From a virus, in the IMG/VR virus record IMGVR_UViG_3300021477_000002, positions 1-41,808 of that record: a stretch of 41,808 nt of DNA; one strand, given 5' to 3'. Position numbers and translations under genes: made by a program. The notes beneath the pieces are model-generated. The model was not told the DNA's origin, made no database searches, and saw nothing but the letters and a program-made list of their open reading frames with translations. This document shows, one piece after another, positions 24,627-32,324 of this stretch (the first letter of the stretch is position 1; each line of letters begins with the position of its first letter).

Positions 24627-24837
24627 ATTAGAACGAGTCGAGCGCAAGAAAGGTATACCAAATCTAGTCAGGACAGGCGAGAAGCTCGTAACCTTCATAG
24701 ACGGAGTGACTGACGATATGGAAGGAGACATCATAGATCTAAAGAAGAAAGAGGGGCTTTGGGTAATAGATAAGATTCACGATCAAGAAATACAGCATCA
24801 CATGATAAAACGAAACTGGAACGTGGGTGGTTTATGA
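24613..24837 (+). CDS. Small hypothetical protein
   Basis: A 74-aa protein with GGAGG before the ATG. Sequence alternates basic and beta-type stretches (GEKLVTFIDGVTDDMEGDII, KKKEGLWVIDKIHDQEIQ), suggesting a small beta-barrel. Stop overlaps the next ATG (ATGA). No family recognised. Confidence 0.6.
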   Translation: MRQCELERVERKKGIPNLVRTGEKLVTFIDGVTDDMEGDIIDLKKKEGLWVIDKIHDQEIQHHMIKRNWNVGGL

Positions 24838-25025
24838 AAATCGAGCTGACTTATGCAGAAAAATGCTTTATGGAAGGATATATTCTAAAAGGTGACAAAA
24901 TTCTCAGTATTCCAGAATGGTATCTTTCTATCGTCGAAGAGCAGGGCGAAGGGGTTGCAAATTCTGCTTTATGTCTATTGATTGATTCTTATAAAGACTC
25001 GATGAGAAAAGTATATGAAAATTGA
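24834..25025 (+). CDS. Small MKIEL-family protein, copy 1
   Basis: A 63-aa protein starting MKIELTYAEKCFMEGYIL. The first 18 bases (ATGAAAATCGAGCTGACT) are nearly repeated at the starts of the two following genes. Acidic and helical. Coupled to its neighbours by overlaps of 4 and 11 bases. Confidence 0.62.
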   Translation: MKIELTYAEKCFMEGYILKGDKILSIPEWYLSIVEEQGEGVANSALCLLIDSYKDSMRKVYEN

Positions 25026-25194
25026 GCTGACTGAAGAAGAGATTAAAGATCTTTTAAGCAACCTTGATCAATGTGAATCTGAAGGATATCTGAATTATGG
25101 TGATCCTGCCTATTCAGCAATGGTAAAATTACAAGTCGCCTTGCGATGTTATATTGAATATGGAGAAAAATGCGATGAAAATAGAGCTGAATGA
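25015..25194 (+). CDS. Small MKIEL-family protein, copy 2
   Basis: A 59-aa protein starting MKIELTEEEIKDLLSNLDQC, overlapping copy 1 by 11 bases and copy 3 by 20. The LTEEEI start is a helix-capping motif seen in many short phage proteins. Mixed charge, helical. Function unknown. Confidence 0.6.
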   Translation: MKIELTEEEIKDLLSNLDQCESEGYLNYGDPAYSAMVKLQVALRCYIEYGEKCDENRAE

Positions 25195-25357
25195 AGAAGA
25201 GACGGAAATATGTATAAGGTTATGTAAGAGAGCACAAATACTAGCAAAGGGAGGTGTATTTCGAATAGATGAACTGCCTCCAGATATATACGATAGCACT
25301 ATAGAAAAACTGGACGTGTTAATAAATAAATTGAGTGATAAAAAGTGCGATTTTTAG
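25175..25357 (+). CDS. Small MKIEL-family protein, copy 3
   Basis: A 60-aa protein starting MKIELNEEETEICIRLCKRA. ATG 25175 has GGAG 9 bases before it and matches the starts of copies 1 and 2; a TTG seven codons upstream is less likely. The three copies share only the N-terminal block and differ after it, as if a start cassette had been joined to different small genes. Confidence 0.62.
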   Translation: MKIELNEEETEICIRLCKRAQILAKGGVFRIDELPPDIYDSTIEKLDVLINKLSDKKCDF

Positions 25358-25503
25358 AGCTTCCTATACGGTTCATGCTTATAGGTGAGGGCATCGGTGC
25401 CTTTATAACTATGCTAGCGGGCAAAATGCGTTGCTGGTATATTCTGGGGATCACTGCATGTTTATACGTAGGTTTGAACTGGGGTACAATGCAACATAAT
25501 TGA
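25345..25503 (+). CDS. Possible small membrane protein
   Basis: A 52-codon frame from GTG 25345 (or ATG 25375). It has two hydrophobic runs (RFMLIGEGIGAFITMLA and WYILGITACLYVGLNW), compatible with a two-helix hairpin like small holins. No clear ribosome site, and G+C is higher than its neighbours. Worth checking as a holin candidate since none is otherwise evident. Confidence 0.4.
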   Translation: MRFLELPIRFMLIGEGIGAFITMLAGKMRCWYILGITACLYVGLNWGTMQHN

Positions 25504-25549
25504 AGTTATCAGACCAAAGTTATTTGTTTAAATTCGGAGATTGTGTCAA

Positions 25550-25828
25550 ATGGAAAATGAAATGAATGAATTTATGAATGGAATCGCTGAAAAAGTTTGG
25601 GATCACCTAAAGTCAGATGCTCAACAAAATATTGATGTTTCTGGACTAACTTATGAAAACATCCAAGAGACCCTAGTGTTGATCGATGAATCTATGAAGT
25701 ATATAGATCTGCTTTTAGAAAAAACCAGGTCATTAAGAGGTTTTGGTTCATTTTATCCAATGGAATGCAGAAAGAAACTCATGACTATGAAAGCAATATT
25801 AGACCTGGAACTTACAAGATTTGGATAA
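25550..25828 (+). CDS. Small helical hypothetical protein
   Basis: A 92-aa protein starting MENEMNEFMNGIAEKVWDHL. ATG 25550 is preferred to TTG 25541, which lies only 2 bases from the GGAG site. Acidic N-terminal helix, then a second helical half (LVLIDESMKYIDLLLEKTRS). No recognised family. Confidence 0.58.
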   Translation: MENEMNEFMNGIAEKVWDHLKSDAQQNIDVSGLTYENIQETLVLIDESMKYIDLLLEKTRSLRGFGSFYPMECRKKLMTMKAILDLELTRFG

Positions 25829-25831
25829 AGT

Positions 25832-26107
25832 ATGACTGAAGAAAAACAACCACAATTTGCATTCGGAAAGAAAATAGGAATAGCAGAATCAATTTATGGA
25901 AACATACCGGAACTATCGAAAATGATCGAAAGATTGCTATATTGTATGAAAGAGACTAACCAAATTCATAAAGTAGAGTGTGAGTTTTTTAGATTGGACT
26001 TTAGACAGGCTTATTTTGATGAAACATTTCAATTTCCTTTAGGTTTTTTTATTTTGGATATGAAATGGGGATCGAAAAAAGAATTGAAAGACAGAGAAGG
26101 AAAATGA
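25832..26107 (+). CDS. Small hypothetical protein ending in the KDREGK cassette
   Basis: A 91-aa protein (MTEEKQPQFAFGKKIGIAES ... FPLGFFILDMKWGSKKEL). Its last codons, AAA GAC AGA GAA GGA AAA TGA, are the first copy of a repeated junction that also provides the ribosome site and ATG of the next gene. Function unknown. Confidence 0.6.
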   Translation: MTEEKQPQFAFGKKIGIAESIYGNIPELSKMIERLLYCMKETNQIHKVECEFFRLDFRQAYFDETFQFPLGFFILDMKWGSKKELKDREGK

Positions 26108-26289
26108 GTCGCAAAGCAGGATATTGCGAAAATTGCAATAAATCAAAACTTTTGTATCACATAAAAAAAATTGATTTGACTACAGGAGAATTAAAAGAGA
26201 CTATGCATTGGTGGTGCGAAGAATGCTATCAAGCAAAGGTAGATGATTTTACATTTAAAGGTATACAAAAAGACCAAGAGGGAAAATGA
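26104..26289 (+). CDS. Small zinc-ribbon protein
   Basis: A 61-aa protein starting at the ATGA overlap (26104). CENC (8-11) and CEEC (39-42) form a zinc ribbon around a beta hairpin (KKIDLTTGELKETMHWW). Ends KDQEGK, the repeated cassette. Likely a nucleic-acid or protein adaptor. Confidence 0.68.
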   Translation: MSRKAGYCENCNKSKLLYHIKKIDLTTGELKETMHWWCEECYQAKVDDFTFKGIQKDQEGK

Positions 26290-26540
26290 CGTGGAAATTC
26301 TGCAAGGATGAACTGCCAAAAAAACAGGGTCCTTATCTTGTTTATGTATTTATTTCTGAAGATGCTGAATTTGAGCAAAGGATCGAATGGTTTGATTATC
26401 AGGAAGAATATATACGTTCAAATGATACAGATACCATAATACGAAAATCGAAAGATCTATCATTTGATGAAAGATGGCATCGAGTTTATGCGTGGAGAAA
26501 TTTACCTGATCCTCCTGACAAATCGAAAATATGGAAATAA
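26286..26540 (+). CDS. DUF551-like small protein
   Basis: An 84-aa protein: MTWKFCKDELPKKQGPYLVY followed later by FDERWHRVYAWRNLPDPP. The form 'W....delP...g.YLv.............W..lP.PP' matches DUF551-type proteins, common and uncharacterised in phages. The ATG overlaps the preceding stop in the repeated junction. Confidence 0.72.
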   Translation: MTWKFCKDELPKKQGPYLVYVFISEDAEFEQRIEWFDYQEEYIRSNDTDTIIRKSKDLSFDERWHRVYAWRNLPDPPDKSKIWK

Positions 26541-26585
26541 ATTAAAAATTATCAGACCAAACCAAAAACTTTAAAATAAAACATT

Positions 26586-26762
26586 ATGTCAATAGTTATT
26601 GATAGACAATCCAATGAGATTGATATGAAAAATTGGGAGATATTGGGAAAACTCCCTTACAAAAAAAATGTTTCCGTTTTATATCTCAGAAATAGATGGA
26701 GGAGACCAGATGAAGAACAAATATTCCTAGTAGGATATCAAAAAGACAAAGAGGGAAAATGA
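26586..26762 (+). CDS. Small hypothetical protein (KDKEGK end)
   Basis: A 58-aa protein starting MSIVIDRQSNEIDMKNWEIL and ending YQKDKEGK. The codons for the C-terminal residues repeat those of the gene at 26104 almost base for base. No ribosome site stands out before ATG 26586; the leader has the motif ttatcagaccaaa also found before the gene at 25550. Confidence 0.5.
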   Translation: MSIVIDRQSNEIDMKNWEILGKLPYKKNVSVLYLRNRWRRPDEEQIFLVGYQKDKEGK

Positions 26763-26765
26763 TAC

Positions 26766-26972
26766 ATGTGGTGTAACTACTGCGATCCAAAATTCTTTGT
26801 GATTTATGGTTTCTGCAGAAATTGCAATAGAAGATGCGAACCTCCTCCATTCGATCCTATAGGAGATGTGAGCCTAAAGGATTGGTTAGAGATGCGTATA
26901 AATTGGAATGCTGAAAGAGCTGATTTAATATTAGACGCTATGCGAAGAACAGAAGACCAAGAGGACCAATGA
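26766..26972 (+). CDS. Small Cys-rich protein
   Basis: A 68-aa protein with CNYC (3-6) and CRNCNRRC (17-24), a zinc-knuckle arrangement, then an acidic helix (NAERADLILDAMRRTEDQED). Starts 3 bases after the preceding stop behind GAGGGAAAA and ends in the junction cassette (EDQEDQ). Confidence 0.6.
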   Translation: MWCNYCDPKFFVIYGFCRNCNRRCEPPPFDPIGDVSLKDWLEMRINWNAERADLILDAMRRTEDQEDQ

Positions 26973-27136
26973 CTGGAAAAGAAATGTGCGAGCTTATTTC
27001 CGAGCATTGGAAATCAAAAGGCATTCATAAAACCTGGGAAGAAATTTGGAACTATCATCCTAAAGGTGAATTGTATTTCATCTTTCTTTGGTGGGAAGAT
27101 GCTAAGAAATGGAAAAAAGACCAAGAGGCAAAATGA
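26969..27136 (+). CDS. Small hypothetical protein (KDQEAK end)
   Basis: A 55-aa protein, Trp-rich (WEEIWNYHPKGELYFIFLWW), starting at an ATGA overlap and ending KWKKDQEAK in the fifth junction copy. The frame fits exactly between its neighbours. Confidence 0.6.
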   Translation: MTGKEMCELISEHWKSKGIHKTWEEIWNYHPKGELYFIFLWWEDAKKWKKDQEAK

Positions 27137-27342
27137 CAGATAGATACTATGCATTAACGGTGATCTTAGAAAAAGATATGAGAGATGATGACGCACAAAG
27201 TGTTATAGATGCTATTCTCATGATGAAACATGTTCTTAGTGTGAAAGGGAACATATCCAACCCTGAAACTTGGATGGCGGAAGAAAGGGCTAAAAGAGAG
27301 TTGGGTGAAAAGATTTTGGGTATTTTATACACAAAAAAATAA
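27133..27342 (+). CDS. Conserved small phage protein (YYALTVILEKD family)
   Basis: A 69-aa protein: RYYALTVILEKDMRDDDAQS, then AILMMKHVLSVKGNISNPET and ERAKRELGEKI. I recall this pattern ('alTV.Le.d.r.dDae..i.AI..ikgV..V') from many unrelated phages, sometimes beside terminase genes, function unknown. The start uses the fifth junction copy. The following 117 bases to the terminase gene hold no gene. Confidence 0.78.
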   Translation: MTDRYYALTVILEKDMRDDDAQSVIDAILMMKHVLSVKGNISNPETWMAEERAKRELGEKILGILYTKK

Positions 27343-27459
27343 GTTAGACGGAACGCTTGCAGACTGCAGCATATAAGACATTAATTGTAATCAATCTGGA
27401 AAAGAGTTTTGATTGCATATATAGTGAAAATTATTGTAGAAAAAAGAAAAAGGTAAAAC

Positions 27460-27924
27460 ATGGCTCCTCCAAAAGGTCACGAACCGTATCCAGGCTGCGA
27501 AACCGGCGGTCGTCCTATTATCTGGACAGATGAAAAAATTGAAGAAGAAGCAACTCTTCTAATTCAATACGCAAAAAATCCTGAATCTCTTGTTCTTGGT
27601 AAACATTACGGAGAAAGGGGGTATCACTCATGGCACGCAATGTATTGGTCGAAGAGAAACTCAGTCTTTGATGATGCTAAAAAGCTTGCTCTCACAATAG
27701 TCGGAGCTCGTAGAGAAGAACTCGCGATCAAAGGTCTCATACACGATGCAATGGTCCGTAAATATGCCGGCGTATACGATCCAGAAATCAAGCAGTACGA
27801 ACTTGATTTGAAGCAAAAAGAGACTGAAACACGAAATTCTGATTCAATGGAAATATTGAATAAAATATTTGATAACGTCGAAAGCAAAAAAAACTCTATA
27901 AAGAAAAATGAAGATATTATATGA
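27460..27924 (+). CDS. Terminase small subunit
   Basis: A 154-aa protein. MAPPKGHEPYPGCETGGRP followed by WTDEKIEEEATLLIQYAK and later VFDDAKKLALTIVGARREEL resembles small terminases of P22-like phages, with a helical core that binds the packaging start site and a charged C-terminal tail (SIKKNEDII) to contact the large subunit. Position just upstream of the large terminase supports this. AAAGGTAAAAC precedes the ATG. Confidence 0.8.
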   Translation: MAPPKGHEPYPGCETGGRPIIWTDEKIEEEATLLIQYAKNPESLVLGKHYGERGYHSWHAMYWSKRNSVFDDAKKLALTIVGARREELAIKGLIHDAMVRKYAGVYDPEIKQYELDLKQKETETRNSDSMEILNKIFDNVESKKNSIKKNEDII

Positions 27925-27995
27925 CATATTTTTTTCTTGTGTTCTTGTTTGTTTGGGCATTGATGATTTCGTCTTATTTGATTTTCTTAAGTTGA
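27921..27995 (+). CDS. Possible 24-aa hydrophobic peptide
   Basis: ATGA overlap with the small terminase stop, then MTYFFLVFLFVWALMISSYL plus IFLS, a single membrane helix. The AAGGAG of the next gene follows the stop closely. Could be a real membrane peptide or chance in a T-rich gap. Confidence 0.3.
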   Translation: MTYFFLVFLFVWALMISSYLIFLS

Positions 27996-28008
27996 TTAAG
28001 GAGTGGAT

Positions 28009-28290
28009 ATGGAAGAGATAATTGAAAAAGAAATACCTCTTATTTCTCATGAAATGGAAGAAATGAATAAAGAAATTATGTTTCTTAGAAATGAATTAGC
28101 AGAATCATGGTGGTCACAAAATGGATGGAAATTCAAAGACAAAGACAAATTTTCATCTTTCAGATTTTCTAAAGAATGTTTTTTAAATATGACAATTTCA
28201 TCTAGGAAAGGTTCAACAAGTGCGGAAATTTTAACGGAATATTTTATTGGATACAGAAATTCTCGTGAAAGATCAAATTCCAACGCTTGA
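28009..28290 (+). CDS. Small hypothetical protein between terminase genes
   Basis: A 93-aa protein with AAGGAG before ATG 28009 (GTG 28003 is an alternative). N-terminal coiled coil (EEIIEKEIPLISHEMEEMNK), then a short beta part (FRFSKECFLNMTISSRKG). It overlaps the large terminase by 44 bases in another frame. No family recognised. Confidence 0.55.
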   Translation: MEEIIEKEIPLISHEMEEMNKEIMFLRNELAESWWSQNGWKFKDKDKFSSFRFSKECFLNMTISSRKGSTSAEILTEYFIGYRNSRERSNSNA

Positions 28291-29776
28291 ACAGCTCTCA
28301 GATAAGAAATGGAGACTTCAAAACCTATATTACATCACAGATAAAAACGGACAGCAGGTAAAATTTAACCTAAATTGGGCACAATCTGAGCTATTTGATG
28401 GTTTTTGGTATCAAATGCTAATCTTAAAAGCCCGTCAGCTAGGTTGTACAACATTCTTTGCGATGTATTTTCTTGATGATTGCTTTTGGTACAAAAATAC
28501 GTTCGCAGGAATCATCGCACATCGCAAAGAAGACGCTGAAGACATATTCAAAAAAAAGGTTAAATTCGCATATGACAGAATGCCAGAATGGACAAGAGTA
28601 TTTAACTCTGCAACAAACGACAGAGTTGGCGAACTCACTTTTAAAAATGGAAGCAGCTATCGAGTCTCTACTGGATTCCGTTCCGGAACTTACCAGAGAC
28701 TCCTTATTTCTGAGTTTGGAAAGATCTGCGCAAAATCTCCAGATGTTGCAAAGGAGATCGTTACAGGTTCTCTCAACACAGTTAGTAGAGATCAGATCTC
28801 TATTGTCGAATCTACTGCGGAAGGTAGAGAAGGATACTTTTACGATTTCTCCAAAGAAGCCGAACGATTAGCCCTTGAAAAGAAAAAGCTTTCCCAAATG
28901 CAAATGAAGTTTTTTTTCTTGACTTGGTGGCGTGAGCCTACATATGCAGAACCTGACGAATCGATTGTAATTACTCAAGAAATCAATGATTACCTTGATG
29001 GAGTCGAAAAGGAGTGCAATACTGTGATAAATTTCGATCAACGCCGCTGGTACGAGCTAATGAGCCGAAAGAACGGCGATTCAATGAAACAAGAATATCC
29101 TAGCACTCCTGCCGAGGCATTTGAAACTTCTAATGATGGATTGTATTATGGCAAACAAATCTCTAAATTGCGTGCAGACGGTCACATCACAAAAGTTCCC
29201 TATCAAGAATGCTCTCAGGTTCACACAAGTTTCGATATTGGCTTTGATGATCATACGGCGATTTGGTTTTTTCAACTTGGCACTGGAGGACAAATTCAGA
29301 TCATAGATTATTACGAAAATTGTAATGAGGGTGCAAAATTCTATGTTGACATACTGAAAAGTAAATCTTATACATACGGTACACACATATTGCCGCATGA
29401 TGCAGAAAACGCGAATGCTGCTACAGTTACATCTTGGAAAGACATATTTCAAAGTTTGATGTCTGGTAAAATACATGTCCTTACACATAAGGAATCAGAC
29501 ATATTCAATGGCATTCAAAGCGTGCGTTCTATGCTGGGCCGTTGCTATTTTGATGAATCAAAATGCTCAAAAGGAGTAAAACATCTTGAAGCCTACAAAA
29601 AAGAATGGAATGAGCGAATTGGTTCCTATCGCAATTGTCCTCTCCACGACTCTGCTAGCCATGCTGCTGATAGCTTTCGCTATTTGGCGACTGCTCTTGA
29701 TCTTGGATACGTGGGAGGCAAGTATTTGACACCCGACAAAGTAAAGGAAATGAGAAATCGTCATGGTTATAAATGA
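28247..29776 (+). CDS. Terminase large subunit
   Basis: A 509-aa packaging motor. The ATPase half has an adenine-binding start (NLYYITDKNG, NLNWAQSEL), a Walker-A-like KARQLGCTT (61-69), Walker B and catalytic Glu in LLISEFGKI (152-160) and ESTAEGREGYFYDF. The nuclease half has FDIGFDDHTA (329-338), LPHDAE (382-387) and HDSASHAADSFRYL (467-480), the acidic residues of the RNase H-like centre. It closely follows the P22-like, headful-packaging type. The first codon is uncertain: TTG 28247 or GTG 28265, neither with a ribosome site, so translation may depend on the overlapping upstream gene. Confidence 0.95.
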   Translation: MDTEILVKDQIPTLEQLSDKKWRLQNLYYITDKNGQQVKFNLNWAQSELFDGFWYQMLILKARQLGCTTFFAMYFLDDCFWYKNTFAGIIAHRKEDAEDIFKKKVKFAYDRMPEWTRVFNSATNDRVGELTFKNGSSYRVSTGFRSGTYQRLLISEFGKICAKSPDVAKEIVTGSLNTVSRDQISIVESTAEGREGYFYDFSKEAERLALEKKKLSQMQMKFFFLTWWREPTYAEPDESIVITQEINDYLDGVEKECNTVINFDQRRWYELMSRKNGDSMKQEYPSTPAEAFETSNDGLYYGKQISKLRADGHITKVPYQECSQVHTSFDIGFDDHTAIWFFQLGTGGQIQIIDYYENCNEGAKFYVDILKSKSYTYGTHILPHDAENANAATVTSWKDIFQSLMSGKIHVLTHKESDIFNGIQSVRSMLGRCYFDESKCSKGVKHLEAYKKEWNERIGSYRNCPLHDSASHAADSFRYLATALDLGYVGGKYLTPDKVKEMRNRHGYK

Positions 29777-30029
29777 AAATTTAGATGAAGAATACAACAA
29801 GAAAATCATGGATTTATCAGATAAAACTATTAATTATCTATATAACTCTAAAATCCATGACTGCAAATATTCACAAACAAACATTGTATTAAATATATTG
29901 TTAATTTCACTAGCAAAGATGTTATATGTATGTTTTCCTGATGAACTTAGGGAATTATGTATTGAAAAAGCTATATTTCAAATAAAAGAGAATGTAAAAT
30001 TATTTGAATCAAAGGGGGCGCCTAAATAG
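29763..30029 (+). CDS. Small hypothetical protein
   Basis: An 88-aa protein overlapping the terminase stop by 14 bases. Helical, acidic N-terminus (VINENLDEEYNKKIMDLSDK) and a hydrophobic middle (NIVLNILLISLAKMLYVCF). Similar fillers between terminase and portal exist in many phages; no function recognised. Confidence 0.55.
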   Translation: MVINENLDEEYNKKIMDLSDKTINYLYNSKIHDCKYSQTNIVLNILLISLAKMLYVCFPDELRELCIEKAIFQIKENVKLFESKGAPK

Positions 30030-30053
30030 GATAAACAGCACCTTTAATTAATC

Positions 30054-30095
30054 TTGCAAACCTCATAAAAATAGTATAAAGATATTTTTATGAGG
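30054..30095 (+). promoter_or_regulatory. Promoter-like boxes and 13-bp hairpin covering the portal ribosome site
   Basis: TTGCAA (30054-30059) and TATAAA (30075-30080), 15-base spacer. Around the -10 lies a perfect 13-bp inverted repeat cctcataaaaata / tatttttatgagg (30061-30073 and 30083-30095). Its right arm contains the GAGG of the portal ribosome site (ATG at 30102). Transcripts reading through would fold and hide the site, whereas transcripts started inside would not. Confidence 0.55.
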
Positions 30096-30101
30096 TGATC
30101 C

Positions 30102-32120
30102 ATGACCAGCGGCATGCTTGAGCGTTCCCAAACGCTTCCAAATTTGTACCAAACCCACTATGTAGACAATGATCGCGACATAGTCGCAGAAGCCGATGAA
30201 AGATACCAGATGAATCTTTCGGCATGGCAGCTATATTTCTGGGAACAGCTCATTGATCGAAAGATCTATCTCGGAGATCAGCGATATTTAAACCTATATT
30301 CCGGTTTGAATTATGATCACCAAAAATACATTTTTAACGTGTCAATGCCCGTTGTTAACATGGTTTGCGGTAGACAAAGACAACATCGAAAAGCTACTCA
30401 AATGGTTCCTGTGCATGGTAGCAGTGATCTGACTGCAAGCCAGGCGACTAAGGCAGTCCAATCAGCCTATTATAATGATGACACATATAACAAGATAAGC
30501 TGGTGCTTCAAAGAGGCGGCTGGAATAACGGGATTGTCTTTGCTTCATTCCTGGATTGACTATAGAAGAGATCCAATTTGCGGAGACCTGCGTACAGAGG
30601 GATTCAGTGCCGACATGGTGATGATGGATGCGTTTTGGAGAGAAATGTCATTGGATGACTGCCAGTTTATACGCACTAGAAAATATCTTCATAAAGCACA
30701 AGTTAAAGAGTTATTGCCTGGGCGTGAGAAAGAAATTGACATGCTCAACGATCAAGCTTATTTCGACACGAAATTTACATTTATGCCTCAACAATACAAT
30801 ATAAGGCGTAAAGGTTTCCTAGCCTATGATGAATATTGGTATCAATCAGAAAGAATGGGTACATTCTTAGTCGATCCTGAGACATACGAGAGCATAGAAT
30901 TTGAAGGATCTAAGGAAGAACTTTCAGAGCTTAAATTCAAATTTCCTCAAATAGTTATTGTCAAAGAAAAGGTTCCTACTGTACACCTAGCGATCATCGT
31001 TAACAATGTGTGTTTCTATAATGGTCCTAACCCCCTTTCAGTGGATTTCTACCCGTTCACCCCGTTCGTGGGATACCACGATTTGTCAAATAATAACTAT
31101 AGCTACCGCTATCAAGGAATTATTAGAAATATTAAAGATTCCCAATACCTTTATAATTACCGGAAGCAATTAGAATTAGATTTATTAGCTGCTCAATTTA
31201 GTGGAGTAGATGTCGAGGAAGACGCTTTAATAAGTGACGACGATGCTTTTAAAGTTGGACCAGGTAAGGTTAGATTCTTAAAGAAAGGAAGAATTAATGC
31301 GGTCGTTGACAAGCCAGGAGCTCACATTGATCCTGCGAATTATCAGGCTACCCAATTTCTTAAGGAGGACATACAAACAAACGCTGGCGTCACACCTGAG
31401 CTTTTGGGCCAAGCGGAAGATTCAGATGTTGGTATCACCGAACAGTTACGTCAAGGAGCTGCGCTTACAACCTTACAAGAGCTTTTTGATAATCTTGATC
31501 TATCCCAAAGAAATGCAGGCCGTCTACATTGGGCGCTTATTCAGAAGAACTATACTCTTGGCAAGATACGCAAGATGATTCAGGAAGAGCCAACAAATGA
31601 ATTTAGAGATAAGTCCTTTCAGAAATACGATGCTGTAGTAACAGATGCTCCTCTCACATCTACCACAAAACAACTCGCCTTCCTGCAGAAATATACCATG
31701 TGGAAAGATGGTCTACCCATACCTGTGGATATGCTTATATCTGATCTTACTATTCAAGATAAGGACAAGATGGTTAAGGCGATGCAGGAACAGCAGCAGC
31801 AGCAAGCCAAGCAGCAAGAACAGATGGCACAGCTTCAGATGGAGAATCAGAAGATCGTTAATGAATCCCTACAATCAAAAGCTATGAGTGATAGAGCGCT
31901 TGCTGAAGAAAGAATACAGAAAGGACACCTTGAACAATTCCAAATTATGACAGCTCACAATAAAGCCGAACACGAGAAAGCATCTGCTACACTTGACACT
32001 GTAAAAGCTGCCAAAGAATTAGAGACGGTAGATGTTGACAATTTTGAGAAAATAGTTAGATTGATTCATGATATACAGACTGAACAAAAAAAACCCGCTG
32101 AAACAGCGGCCACAAAGTGA
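30102..32120 (+). CDS. Portal protein (P22 gp1-like)
   Basis: A 672-aa protein, the ring at the capsid vertex through which DNA enters and leaves. Near residues 55-120 it has YLNLYSGLNYDHQKYIFNVS and GRQRQHRKATQMVPVHGSSD, and later DEYWYQ, FTPFVGYHD, YRYQGIIRNIKDSQYLYNYR and ELLGQAEDSDVGITEQLRQG, all characteristic of P22-type portals. The last 110 residues are a Gln/Glu-rich helix (KAMQEQQQQQAKQQEQMAQ) like the barrel extension in P22. GAGGTG precedes the ATG but lies in a hairpin. It is preceded by a 72-base gap. Confidence 0.93.
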   Translation: MTSGMLERSQTLPNLYQTHYVDNDRDIVAEADERYQMNLSAWQLYFWEQLIDRKIYLGDQRYLNLYSGLNYDHQKYIFNVSMPVVNMVCGRQRQHRKATQMVPVHGSSDLTASQATKAVQSAYYNDDTYNKISWCFKEAAGITGLSLLHSWIDYRRDPICGDLRTEGFSADMVMMDAFWREMSLDDCQFIRTRKYLHKAQVKELLPGREKEIDMLNDQAYFDTKFTFMPQQYNIRRKGFLAYDEYWYQSERMGTFLVDPETYESIEFEGSKEELSELKFKFPQIVIVKEKVPTVHLAIIVNNVCFYNGPNPLSVDFYPFTPFVGYHDLSNNNYSYRYQGIIRNIKDSQYLYNYRKQLELDLLAAQFSGVDVEEDALISDDDAFKVGPGKVRFLKKGRINAVVDKPGAHIDPANYQATQFLKEDIQTNAGVTPELLGQAEDSDVGITEQLRQGAALTTLQELFDNLDLSQRNAGRLHWALIQKNYTLGKIRKMIQEEPTNEFRDKSFQKYDAVVTDAPLTSTTKQLAFLQKYTMWKDGLPIPVDMLISDLTIQDKDKMVKAMQEQQQQQAKQQEQMAQLQMENQKIVNESLQSKAMSDRALAEERIQKGHLEQFQIMTAHNKAEHEKASATLDTVKAAKELETVDVDNFEKIVRLIHDIQTEQKKPAETAATK

Positions 32121-32127
32121 GGATGTC

Positions 32128-32316
32128 ATGAGAAAATGGAAAGAAATGAAAGATGATGAGATTTATTCGATTTGGAAAGGTTATACTAATTCATGTTGTG
32201 GATCAGGTTTTTCAATGTACGATCATCCAAGACCTACAAGATTAACATACATAGAGATTCATAATCTTGTAGAAGAACTTTTAGACAGGTTAGAAATTAA
32301 AGAATCAAAAAAATAA
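32128..32316 (+). CDS. Small hypothetical protein (paralogue of the gene at 33793)
   Basis: A 62-aa protein (MRKWKEMKDDEIYSIWKGYT) that shares the frame 'W..m..dEi..IW.G........ R lT..Ei..LV..LL..l' with the gene at 33793. GAGG precedes ATG 32128. Helical ends, Gly/Cys loop between. Function unknown. Confidence 0.65.
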   Translation: MRKWKEMKDDEIYSIWKGYTNSCCGSGFSMYDHPRPTRLTYIEIHNLVEELLDRLEIKESKK

Positions 32317-32324
32317 GAGGATAT

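Larger units (their letters stand above)
26093..27136 (+). repeat. Five-copy stop/start junction cassette
   Basis: Copies of aaagaccaagagggaaaATGA (with small changes) end at about 26107, 26289, 26762, 26972 and 27136. Each encodes the C-terminus K-D-Q-E-G-K of one gene, and its GAGG plus ATGA act as ribosome site and start of the next. Genes between the copies are unrelated. Confidence 0.8.

Noticed and set aside
29081-29488. 135-codon minus-strand frame
   Set aside because: It lies wholly inside the nuclease domain of the large terminase, with no start signals.
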